Shown here: one piece after another, positions 21,987-34,400 of the stretch
How positions within the stretch are numbered: the first letter of the stretch is position 1
Layout of the letters: each line of letters begins with the position of its first letter
Origin: Diphasiastrum complanatum
Taxonomy: Eukaryota; Streptophyta; Lycopodiopsida; Lycopodiales; Lycopodiaceae
Length of the DNA stretch: 64,000 bases
Reading direction: 5' to 3'
Assembly: GCA_029204225.1 (NCBI GenBank)
Contig: CM055099.1
Location: 50,323,866 to 50,387,865, forward strand
Made by a program: the position numbers and the translations under genes
The notes under the pieces: generated by a model
Database searches by the model: none
Told to the model about the DNA's origin: nothing
What the model saw: the letters and a program-made list of their open reading frames with translations, nothing else

Positions 21987-24900
21987 TTTACTCATCCAGA
22001 ATTAATCCTCGACACTAGTAAATATTCAGTTTGCAAATTTTTTTTGAGAGCATTTCATGCAGTTCCTTGATGAGCAAATATCAATAAATTCGAAATATCA
22101 CCTCAAGCTTGAAGAGCTAAGTGCTATTTACATGGAACAAATATGGGTGGAACAAATGACACCCCACTTGAGAAACCATACACAAATAGAAAGAGGTTCC
22201 TCCAGTGAGATGCAAAGATGTATGACTTATGAATTGAGATACACTTATTGGCGGACTAATAGTCCTTAGATACCTTGTTAGTCTTAGAAGTCTAGGCCCA
22301 TATCTTTAGCAGTTGGGTCTTGATTAGGTCAAGTTGTCAACCCATGGTGTAAGGTATCAATGTTTCCAGTCTCCAAAATCCAACTTCCCAATTCAAATTC
22401 CATAGATGTGGAGTCAAATGTAGTTCCAATCTCCAAAATCTAGGCACACAAGGATTGACAAGGATTGCAGACTTACAACAATTATTGTAGTTTGTTAAGT
22501 TTTAACTAATAAGTAAAACGTTTGAACTTTGTTAACTAGTTCATTGAGCCCTAAAGGCTAAAATCTAATCATAAATCTCATGGAAGTTGGAACTCTAGGA
22601 CTCAAGAGATTTGGGTGAGAAATTGGGATAAATTTTAACCTTCAGCTACTACGGCCTCACTATGCAGGACTGCGTATACATCCTCCTCAGCATGGTCTCT
22701 TGGAGCACTTCAAAATCTATCAAATAACAAAGAAATATAGTATACATGGGAAACACCAAAACTCGAGACATGCCCTCAAGTATAGCAAATACTATAGATG
22801 ACATTGTATATTTGATTTTCCTACGTATGTACTATGGAGTCCAAGTAGCCAGTTATGGGACAAGTGCCCGCCGATTGATATGTCAATAGCGGATCAAGTC
22901 ACTACTGAAAATACAGTAAACTAGATAAACTGTAAATCTAATTTAATTGTACAATATCGCATTTTGAGCTTACAATAAATCTAATTCTTAACACTCTCCC
23001 TAAAGCTCAAATGCAGTAGGAGTGTAAAACAATAACCTGTAGCAATGTTTGGAGTGTCTAGAAGATGTTATCCATGTTCCTGCTACTATGTACTAAACTC
23101 ACACTCAAGCACGCCAACAAATCACTTGACATACATGCTCAAGTTCAGGTTGGACAACACAAAGTATCATGCAAACACAATGCTCACATAAAGAGTCTAC
23201 CACACTCTTGCCATCTGACTTGTTTTCAATCTGACTTGCACACAAGTGGACCACATGAGCGACATGGCTCAAACTGAGGAAATCCCACTGCCACCATGAG
23301 GTTGTCATCCTCCATGTAGCTAGGCCGATATCCTATTAGGCACAAGCACAGACCTGTAAAATGACATTAATGAGCGACTGATGCTCAACCTAAGGATATC
23401 TTACTGCCACCATAAGATCATGCCCTCACCAATAAGCAGCTAGTAGAATTCAATGAGCATTTCAAATGACCACTTTGTTTTTGACATATGCTCTTTGTTT
23501 TTGACGTAGCATATGCATAATCAACAAATTCCGACTTTGATACCATGTTAATCTAATGAGCATCTAGTGTAGTATGCAGATCACAAACACAATCACCATA
23601 GCTCAAGCACCTCAACCTCTCAAAGATGGCACAACAAAAGTTATTGAATAACGAAGAAATGCAGTATACATAGGAAACAACAAAACTGCATGTCTCTAAC
23701 AAGTGTCCTAAAATTAGCCTACCACCTGTCGAACTAGAGTTAGGCTCAGTATGGCCATATTTGACTAACAAACTCGAGACATGCCCTCGAGTATAGCAAA
23801 ACTATAGATGACATTGTACATCTAATTTTCCTACATATGGCTACCTGGCTAGTCCAAGTAGCCAGTTACGGGATGTAATAGATCCTAACACCACAGTAGG
23901 GCAAACACTAACTGATCCACCCAACCTTGCCTACTCCCTGATATAGAGTAAGCCCCTCCTAGCCCAGTGTGAGGACTGGTAGCATGCAACTGCCAAGTGT
24001 CGGCCACGTGGCACTGACGTGGCCGACTGCACATCGGGACCCAACTGGGGGCCCTATCCTGCTGACAGGGTCCCTAGGCTGTGTTAGGCCCGCCATGGCT
24101 ATGGACCGTGCTGGGGCACACTACTCACACTGTCTTGCCCTGTTGGTCATGTACGCTGGACACGACCCTGACTGTGGTATCTGACCTATCTGTGTTCTCT
24201 AGGGTTCGGCACTGGTTACGAGCTCGTAACACTCCCTCCCCCTTAAGAACCGTCTTGGTCCTCTAAGACAAAGTCTGGAAAAATCTTGCGAAGGACGCTG
24301 CCTCTTTCCCAAGTGGCATTCTCAACAGGCTGATCATTCCACTTAACCAGATATTCTCGGTATAGAGTATGACGAGTCTGCGTCTCTCTACTATCAAGAA
24401 TTTCCTCTGGTTCATGTGGAGGTTGTTGAGGATCCAATGGGAGAACTAGAACACTGTCCCCTACCAGATTATCTGATCTGGTTAAGGCTTTTCGTAACTG
24501 ACTTACATGAAAAACTGGAAAAACCTTACTGCTGTGTGGGAGTTCTAGTTCATAGGTGACCTCGCCTAGTCTCCTACTGATGGTAAAGGGACCACAATAC
24601 CTTGGAGACAACTTAGCACACACTCCTGATTTGAGGGTTTTAGAGTCAACTGGGACTCTCAAGTAGACTTTCTCACCAGTGGAGAACTGCACATCCCGTC
24701 TGTGTGGATCTGCATAATGCCTGGCTCGATCCTGGGATTGTCTAATGCTACGCTTAGCATGTTCTATCATCTGGTTTAGGTCTTCTAAAAAGTTTCTGGC
24801 TGCTTCAACTTTTTCTTGTTTAAACCCTACAGCTGTGGGTGAGCGTGGCTGAAAACCGTACATCAGCATAAATGGGCTGTATCCCGTAGCTGAATGTTTG

Positions 24901-27900
24901 GTACTGTTGTAAGCAAACTCTAATATTGAGAGATACTCCTCCCAATTAGTCTGCCTCTTGCTGACGTATGCACGAAGCATATCCTCCAGCACTTGATTTA
25001 CCCTTTCTGTTTGACCGTCCGTCTGTGGATGGTCAGTGGTACTCATATTAAGTTTAGTATGGAGATGATGGAATACTGCCTTCCAAAAATTTCCAGTAAA
25101 CTTACTGTCCCGGTCGCTGACTATGCCGGAAGGTAGACCGTACAATTTAAATAGCCCGTCTACAAACAACCTCGCTAACTCTGGAGCTCTAACGGTTGTT
25201 TTGGTCGGAATAAAATGAGCCATTTTGGTCAGACGGTCAACTGTGACCCATATAGCGTCATTACCCTTTTGGGTTTTTGGCAGGCCTACTATAAAATCCA
25301 TGGAGATACTCTCCCATTTACCAGCTGGTATTTCTAAGGGATGCAACAACCCTCCTGCCTTTAAACGCTCTGCTTTATTTACTTGACATTTCTGGCAACT
25401 GGTTACATACTGGTGGACGTCCTTTTTCATACTGGGCCAGAAAAATTGCCTACGAAGAAGCTCATAGGTCTTCTGTATGCCTGGGTGTCCCGCGCTAGGA
25501 TTGTCATGACATTCATATAGGACCTGCTGCCTATAATCCTCTGAATTGGGGACACATACTCTATCTCTATAGAGCAAGTACTCATCCTGAATGGAATACT
25601 GTTTCCATTTGAATCCTTGAGTCAACTGACCCTCAACCACTGGGGTTTGCTTGGGTAATACAGGCTCAGAATCCTCAACGTCATCTGACGACGTATACTC
25701 GGACTCATCATCATCCTCAACGGAAGCTGCCGTATTCTTGGATGAACTGGCACCAGCCCCGGGAACTGGTTCTGGAGTCTGTAGCTGTCTGTTCTGGACT
25801 GAGTTCCAGATAATAGAGAAGAATGCATCATGCTGGCATTTCCCTCTCAAGGACTCGAGTAACTCATTACGAATCTGAGTAAAACTCAGCTCGTTTATCA
25901 TAGGCATTCTGCTAAGGGCATCTGCTACTGTATTGAATTTTCCACGCCTATATCTGATAGACATGTCAAACTCTTGCATCAACTCTGCCCAACGAGCTTT
26001 CCGACCTCTAAGCTCAGGTTGATTGCAAAGGTATCTGAGACTCTCATGGTCTGTCAGGACCTCAAAGTTGGCACCATACAAATAATGCCTCCAAGTCTTA
26101 AGGGCATGGACTATAGAAAAGAGTTCCTTTTCATAGGCACTGTACCTAGTCTGAGCTGGCTCGAGTTTTTTACTCTCGAACGCAACTGGTTGTCCACCCT
26201 GAGTTAGCACAGAGCCTACTGCAAAGTCGCTAGCATCTGTTTCGACCACAAATGGCTGATTGGGGTCGACGACCTTTAAAACTGGTGCTGTAGCTAAGGC
26301 TGTTTTGAGAGCATCAAAGCTCTCCTGTTGTGCAGACTCCCAAATGAACTCCTTTCCCTTCCCCTTAAGAAGATTTGTCATAGGGACTGCTATCTGAGCA
26401 TATTCCTTGACAAATCGTCTGTAATATCCCGCCAGACCAAGAAAGATTTGAAGTTCCAAAATATTCTGAGGTCTCAGCCAACTGAGTATGGCTTTAACCT
26501 TATTTGGGTCCATCTTAATCCCATCTGAAGAGATAATGTGACCCAAATATGCTACTTCTTCAACGAAGAATTCACACTTGGATTGTTTAGCATAAAGCTT
26601 ATGCTTTCTGAGCAGTCGAAACACCTTTCTGAGGTGTTTTAGATGCTCCTTCCTCGTTTTGCTGTAGACGAGGATGTCATCTAAAAATACGACTACAAAC
26701 TTACCCAAGTATGGTCTGAGGACACTGTTCATCAAGGTCATAAAGGTAGCTGGAGCATTTGTGAGCCCAAATGGCATCACCTTAAACTCATAATGACCGT
26801 GACGAGTCCTAAAAGCTGTTTTCGAGACATCTTCCGATTTTATACGGACTTGATGATATCCCGATCTAAGGTCTATTTTACTGAAAAACTTAGCCCCGTC
26901 GAGTTGATCAAACAACTCGTCTGCCCGAGGCATAGGGTATTTATTCTTAATTGTGACTTTATTGAGGGCTCTGTAATCTACGCAAAGACGCATAGACCCC
27001 TCTTTCTTTTTCACCAATAGGACTGGTGAGGCCCATGGTGAACTACTGGTCTGAATTTGGCCTTTCCCAAGATAGTCTGTTAACTGCCTAGTTATTTCTT
27101 CATCCTCTGTTCGGCTGACCCGATACGGAGGTTTAGAAACAGGTGCTGTACCTGGTACTAGGTTTATTACATGATCTACCTCTCTGCTAGGTGGTAAACC
27201 ATGTGGCAAATCTTCAGGAAAAACATCTTTAAATTTAGACAATAAAGTTTCTAATTTACTGATTTTCTGCTGAATAGAACTGGAAATAGAAACTTCAGGA
27301 ATAAACTGAAAGTCACATAAGAATACCTGATGGTCTTCGTCTCCGATTAGCTGACAGAGCTCTGAACTGCAGACCATAGGGCTGTTGGGAACATCATGCT
27401 CCCCATGCAACTGGATCTCTCGGCCTTTATACTGAAAGCTGAGGGTGTTCTCCTGATAGTTTCTGTGGAGGGAAGGTCCTAAACTGTAGAGCCAATCTCT
27501 CCCGAGAACAATGTCTGTTTGATCCAGGTGCATTATCTGAAAGTTTATTTGATCTTGGTACCCCTGAATACCAAGATTTAACTTACTTACCATAGTTTCC
27601 CATATTTTTTTATCTTCACCCTTAGCTAATGAAACTATGTACCTATGCTGACTAGGTACTTCTGGTAGTTTAAGCTTTTTAACCAGGGTGTGGTTGATGA
27701 AATTATGGGTTGCCCCATCATCAACCATGACTCTTACTGACTGGTTACCAACTTTCCCATGCATACGTACTAGGTCATGCGGCCCAAAGCTGAAGGGTCT
27801 CGCTAGCATTGCAGAGGTCAGCTGGCAACAGTGTTCATGATCTTCATGATACACTTTGATCTCGGAAGCTGCCGAGTCACTGGGGAAACATACAGTCTGA

Positions 27901-30900
27901 ACAAGATGAACTTGTTTTTTATCTTTCTTATCTTTTTTAGTGAAAGGCCCCTTGGGACACTGTCTGACTGTGTGTCCCTTGCCCATACACACAAAGCACA
28001 AACGTTCTTGTTTGGCTTTCTCAAAATCATCTGGTTTTAAGGGCTGTATGTGTGAAGGGCGTTTCTGAGGAGCTTCACCTTTAAATTTATCTTCTTTCTT
28101 TCTTTTTAAAAATTTCTTTTTAAATTGAAAGTCTTTCTGAGGAAGTTGCTCAGAAAGTGGTTGCTGTCTCGCTCTCTTCCTACCCACTGAATCATCATAG
28201 ATTTGAGCATATCTGAGAGCTTGCTCAAGGGTAGTAGGCGAGTTTCTCTGGACCTCTACTTTATATTCATCTTTGAGGCCACGGACAAATCCCCTAATTT
28301 TTTGATAGTCATCCATATTTTTAATCTTTAAAATTGCCTCTCGATACTGCGAGATATATTGGATGAGGGACTTGTCCATTACCGTTCTTTCCCAGGCTTC
28401 CCAGGCTCTATCAAGTTCATTCTCTGGTAGAAATTCTCTTAGGAAAGCTTCTTCAAAAGCTTTCCATGACCGGGGAGTCTGCCCAGTCTCCTGGAGATTT
28501 AACCACCACTTATAGGCCATAGGCCCTAAAGAAAGACTGGCCTCAATTGCTTGCAAATGGTCAGGGGTCTGTTTAAGAGCATGAATGTTCTTCCATTTGC
28601 TGAGGAAGGTTTGTAGAATATCTGCATTTCTATCCTTCTCTTCCCCATTAAAAGTAGGAGGCTTTAAATCTTTAAAAACACTGGGGTGAGACCGTAAAGT
28701 CTCACCCGAAACTGATGGAAGTGGAGAAGGGGATAACTGAGAAGTGGAGGGAAGGCTTCCTTTCGCGGAGCTCAAAATCAAGTTTTTGAGTTCAGCGAAC
28801 GAGTCGTCCACACTGGACTTGAAATTGGCTAATGCCAGCTTCAGTTCATCCACTTCTGTTACCAATTGGAGGAACTGCTCCTTGGTAACCAGTTCGTCGA
28901 GTTCTTCGGCGAACTGTTCCTGTTCTTCTACTTCCATGGGTTCCTTCCCTTTTCTGTAAGCCAAGGCTTCTGTTTCAAGTTCGTCGAAGCCTCTCTCCTG
29001 GGGTTGATCAGGTCCCTGAGGAGTGGTCATCTTCGAAACTGAAAGAGAGCTACCTTAACTTCTGAAGGAAAAAAGTCTAAAAGACTAATTTACAACTGTA
29101 CAAGGGAAAGGAAAGATGACTTAGCTGTTTCTGAGGACTGTACTTCCAAAGAAAGAATCAAGAAAAGCCCTTTCAGCTCTTCCTCCACTGCTTTCAGATC
29201 TGCTGTCCGGAAAAATCAGAGATCAAGGTACCAAGAAAAAGAAACAAACTTCTGATCGTCTTGGCCCCTTCCCTCGCTGTCTGAGGTGTATACTTTTTGC
29301 TCCAAAATTCCCGTTTTAGGACCCAAAACAGTTGCAAACTTGTGGTTCCTGCCAAAGACCTTCAGCGCTGGACCTGCACCCACGATTCTGTCTCAGATCC
29401 GCTCCAAATTCCAGAAAATTTCACTCCAAATTTGAAGTTTCCACCCAATTTGGCAGCGCTGGACCTGCTCCACGTTTTCTATATAAAATGTGCTCAAAAA
29501 TCCACAACTGATACATAAAAATCAAGGGTAAATCCCTGATTTTTCAGCGCTGAGCTTCTACAAGGGATTGTGCCTCAAACAACTGTAAATTCCCAGCAAA
29601 TTTCAAGGATTTGAAAGCTGTTCCTACAGCGATTTTCCTCCTCAATTCTTTCCTGAGAATCTGAGAAATCTTTCCTATCTTCTGATAGCTTTCTCTACTG
29701 CTGTCCTGAACTCCCTAGGATGGAGATGGCTCTGATACCAGTGTAATAGATCCTAACACCACAGTAGGGCAAACACTAACTGATCCACCCAACCTTGCCT
29801 ACTCCCTGATATAGAGTAAGCCCCTCCTAGCCCAGTGTGAGGACTGGTAGCATGCAACTGCCAAGTGTCGGCCACGTGGCACTGACGTGGCCGACTGCAC
29901 ATCGGGACCCAACTGGGGGCCCTATCCTGCTGACAGGGTCCCTAGGCTGTGTTAGGCCCGCCATGGCTATGGACCGTGCTGGGGCACACTACTCACACTG
30001 TCTTGCCCTGTTGGTCATGTACGCTGGACACGACCCTGACTGTGGTATCTGACCTATCTGTGTTCTCTAGGGTTCGGCACTGGTTACGAGCTCGTAACAC
30101 GGGACAAGTGCCCGACTGATATGTCAATAGTCGGTCAAGTTTCGATCATAATTACCATAGGCCGCGGTTTGAAGTGTTCTAAGCGGGAAAAAAACCCAAA
30201 AACACGTAATTTTTTTCCCCGGTTCGAACTGTTTTCCAATTCAAACTGGACGAATCGGCCCTATTCGAATTGGCTGATTTGAATCGGCTAGTAACCTTGG
30301 TCCCGATCACGATTGGAAATAAAGTGAACTAGATAAACTATAAATCTAATTTAATTGTGCAGTATTGCATTTTGAGCTTTTATAAAAACATCAGATTAAT
30401 GATTCTTAACAACACCAATCTATCCAACAAATGCTTGGACAATTTATTCCTCTTTTTTTAGTTTGAATCATAGAGAAGATGATCCCATTCCTCACAGTGA
30501 CACTGGATTACATGACACATGTTAGTTGTGCACAACGCATGCTGCGAAGTGTTAACAATTTTGGCAATCACCCCCTTTGCAAATTTGAAAAACACATTTA
30601 GTTGGCACTTACCCCAGTGTGTGGTTGTGTAGGTTGTGACAGGACCCGAATGTCAATCAGTTGCAGCCTGGGAATGTCTTCTCACACTTAAACCACATGT
30701 GACGGGCTGCAAATGTCCCATCTTGAGTTGAGCCGCTTGACTCCCAAATTTGGAGATATAGATACTAATAGTAGCAAATATTCTTGACTAGTTTTGGCAT
30801 CATCTACAGAACTCCATGAGCAGGGAAGTGACTTTAAGTTAGTATTCGCTCTTCAAGCGCTAGTTGGCATCTCTATATCACACCTTTCGGAGAGGAGCCA

Positions 30901-31421
30901 CTCCTATATTGAATAGTTTATCTTAGATCATTTGTTTAAAGAGTTTGGCTGGGCCCTTTGGGGATCAAACTAGATTTTTATAGGACTCACTTCTAAGTTC
31001 TTGTAGATAACAGCACCTGCTTTTGCTGCAATACCTAGACTCTAGTTTCATTCAGAGAGCCTAGAGTTTCATCACATCAGCTACACGTGGAGATAGGGTT
31101 CTTCCGTTGGATCTCTTGGGAAGACGGAATCTACCAGATGTACCATGGGTGAGATTGAGGTGGAAGAGCATTTTATTTTTTGCTGGCATATATACCATGA
31201 GATTAAGGATAGATGCTATTGCCTTTTTCACCATAAGCTTCTCGTAGGAGAATTAGAGATGTGTTGCACTTATGATACAAGAGCTTTTTTGTTCGAGGAG
31301 TGAGAATCGCTGCAATACCAGTGTATGTACCATAGTTGCAGCGAATCTCGATTCGCTGGGTCTGCGATTCGCGGGTCGTGATTCTGCGAATCGTGAGTCG
31401 CGACCCAGAATCGCAAAAAAT

Positions 31422-31454
<33 letters not shown>

Positions 31455-34400
31455 GAAAAATAGCTTATTGCTGAAATTTTCTTTAGGGGATCAATGGTCA
31501 AACCAGCGTTTTGCCTCTCAGAAGTGCAGTAGATGAGGCACAAACAGATCTTATTTTCAGTAGCTATCCGGTTGTCATTTGCTCTGGTTTTCAGTAAATG
31601 TTAATGCTACAGTTTGGACTATCAACTGTATGGATGATGATCACTTTTGCAATTGGTTCACTGGAGATGTGAGTGCAATGTACATACAGTTGGGGGCATA
31701 AATATTGGGCCCTTCTCGGCGCGCATTTGGACCCCATTTTTATCTACAGGGGGGTGGTGGCAATTTTATCTACAGTGTCCATATAGCAAGAAGCTCTAGG
31801 GAGTTCGGGGGACAGTAGCCCCCCGAGAAACGGGGGGTTCGGGGGACGGTAGCCCCCTGGTGGGGGGTTTGGGGGGCAACGCCCCCCAATGGCGGGGTCT
31901 GGGGGCTGCCGGTAGACCCCGACCCCGACGGTAAGGCCTCTTCATGATTTGGCCTTCCAACTCCCCGAGTGAAAACACACTTTTTGGTGTTTCGCACCCG
32001 AAACAGTCGGCAAACTACACAATCATAATCCCCTCAATCAGAGCTTTCATCTAACCCATATTGCCTAAAAAAATTTCAAAAAAAAAAAAAAATCGATTCT
32101 ACACGATTTTGGGAAAATCCCGAATCGCGAATCGGAATCGCGATTCGGGAATCGCGCTGCAACTATGGTATGTACGTAGATGCAGTCTGTATCACATCCT
32201 TTTTCTCCAAGCATCGCCCTTTAGATAGATGATTTAGAGTCATTTCAAACGTTGTGATTAGAGACGTCGTTGTCAAACCAGGAGACCAGCACAGCTTCGA
32301 GAGCCAAGCTTTGAGCACATCCACCTCTTCTCGTGCATCATGATGTATGCCATGCATTGCACTGCCTACATCAGTGATAACAACGACTTCTATCACACCT
32401 TGTTTTTACCTCTACAATAGGATGCCATTGGATGATCTCTTATTTTCGTCTATCCTTTATCTCTACTTTCATGGATAGATTAAGAGTTATGCTTTCACTC
32501 ATAGACTTTGTCAGTTTTCTTTACGCACGTGTTTATGACACTGTTGTATGAGTTGGTTTTCTGTTTAGATCAATTTTAATTGTTTTGGAGATGCTCTACA
32601 CTCCCATAGTATGAACACTCTTGAAATGTACTCTTTTTAGTCTTATGTACCTAAAAGACATAAATAAATCTTCAATAAGGACTTTAAATCCTCTATTGGA
32701 ACTAATATGACAGAGTGGTAGTGAAAGGGTGTTATTAGGTTCAATGAGCACTTTAAATCCTCTTTTTGCGATAACATTTTTCACTCTATGTTGTTAGATT
32801 GCTTGTTAAAATGCTATTTTCTATGTTTGTACTTGTAAACATTATAACATATTTCTTGTTGCATAGATAGCCACTGTTTCTCTTTGCATTGTTAATGAGT
32901 TTATAACAGAGGTCATTGTAATTTTGTACATTTTTTTGCAGATCTTTTCAAGTTCTTTTTCTATAAACACTTGGATCTCTCTTGTTTCATCTTATACGCC
33001 TCTTTTGTCTCCCAACTTCCAAGACCCACCCTTTCCTGCATCTCATGACCTACTTGTTTTGTAAGTCAATATTATGGTTATGGCTGGAAAGTTTTTCTGA
33101 TTTTATGATCTCATTATTGTTGAAATCATTCTTTTCTTCCAAATTATGATCACTTGAGAAAAACATAGGCATCTTACTTTCTGTATGATATATATTGTAA
33201 TGAGTGCACTTATTAGTTCTTATATCACCTGCACTTTTTTACAGATATATGTTGAATGAGCAACACTGATTTAGCATCATGAAAGTGGTAGATAAATTCA
33301 TGAACATCTTACATAGAGTCAAAGTATAACATTAAAGTAAATCTGGCTTTTGACTGACAGTAATGACACGTCACATTCTAAGTTGCATACATCACTAATT
33401 TCAGGACATTTTTGAGCCATGTATTGTATGGCATATTAGTTTGTCCTTCATCATAGTTGAGGGGTTTTATGGTTCTAACCCCCACTTGGTGGAGCACAAC
33501 TAATGATTACGTGTTTGCCAAATCCAGGTCAAGTGTCTAGGTTTGGCTCAGGTTTATTTTTACTTGTTCAAGTGGTCATTCTGCTGGATTTTACCCATAA
33601 TTGGAATGAGGCATGGGTTGCCAAGGATGAACAATTCTGGTTTGTTCCCCAACCTATTCCTTGACCTTTATTTCAAAAATTCTAAGTTTTCTCATTCAAT
33701 CTTTGTTAGGCCAACTCGCTTTTTTCAGTAGTATAGACTTTGAATGTTTCAATGGATGTCCATGTTGGCAGGTACATAGCGTTGCTTGTTGTTTCATTGT
33801 TTTGCTACTTGGCAAGCTTTGTAGTCTCCGGGTTTCTATTTCATTGGTTTACTCCAACAGGTCACGATTGCCAACTAAACCTTTTCTTCATCATCACAAC
33901 ATTAGTCCTGGTCCTTGGCTTTGCAATCATTTCCCTACATCCCCAGGTATTGTGTAAGCCCATCTTTTGAAAACGTTGTAGCTCATTGTCAATATTACAC
34001 TTTCTTCTGTATATTGTAGTGAAGTCAGCACATCTCTACCTCGATATGGACTAGATGGGTTTTACTCAAATTTGAATGAAGTATATGTAATTTAAAGATT
34101 GCCATCATGGTCCTGTCAACCTTGATATGAGGAAGGAAGCTTCACACTCATAAATTGTCAAATATATATTTTCTAGTTGCAAGTGTGTATTTGTTGAAAT
34201 TGTCACTTCTAACTTGGTTGGTGTAATATGTTAATCTTGAGATCTAGATTCATATTGAGATCTCACATGTGTGGAGCCTGTTCCCACACGTGAAAGGAAG
34301 TGGAAAATATACTTGTATATAGTTAGATTCATTTTAGATAAATCTACACAAGTGTGAACTTGACTTTTGACTAGAATCTAAGAAAAAGTCATTTTGGTCA

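Larger units (their letters stand above)
23874..30099 (-). mobile_element. Element D: full-length, apparently intact Ty3 chromovirus, antisense to SERINC
   Basis: A complete 6.2-kb element: 358-bp LTRs, primer site, a single intact 1595-codon gag-pol frame, polypurine tract and CGGGA target duplications. I found no difference between the two LTRs, so insertion must be very recent. The C-terminal chromodomain places it among chromoviruses, whose integrase tails read histone marks. It lies in intron 2 of SERINC in the opposite orientation and inside the LTR of element G. It carries GC-rich LTRs unlike the AT-rich intron. Confidence 0.97.
22720..30411 (-). mobile_element. Element G: short TRIM-like LTR element, minus strand, with D inserted in its 5' LTR
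   Basis: Similarity between about 22720-22993 and 23680-30411 (with D removed) marks two diverged LTRs. Between them lie only about 550 bp with no coding sequence. On the minus strand the internal part begins TGGTATCAAAG, an initiator-Met primer site, and ends with purine-rich GAGCTTTAGGGAGAG before the other LTR. LTR ends are TGTTAA and TTAACA. These are TRIM features. The left boundary and target duplication are not settled. Confidence 0.65.
31331..32167. mobile_element. Non-autonomous hAT-type DNA transposon (837 bp)
   Basis: Perfect terminal inverted repeats CATAGTTGCAGCG / CGCTGCAACTATG are flanked by a perfect 8-bp duplication GTATGTAC (31323-31330 and 32168-32175). An 8-bp duplication with CA...TG ends is diagnostic of the hAT superfamily. 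The inverted similarity extends inward through GATTCG/CGAATC repeats to a T30 tract on one side and an A run on the other. There is no transposase. The core holds a very G/C-rich repeat block. Confidence 0.88.

Noticed and set aside
23969-24184. A 71-codon frame, repeated identically at 29837-30052
   Set aside because: It lies inside the 358-bp LTRs of element D, so identity reflects the LTR pair. No domain is seen.
31253-31543. Frame with a poly-lysine run
   Set aside because: The lysines come from the T30 tract of the hAT element.
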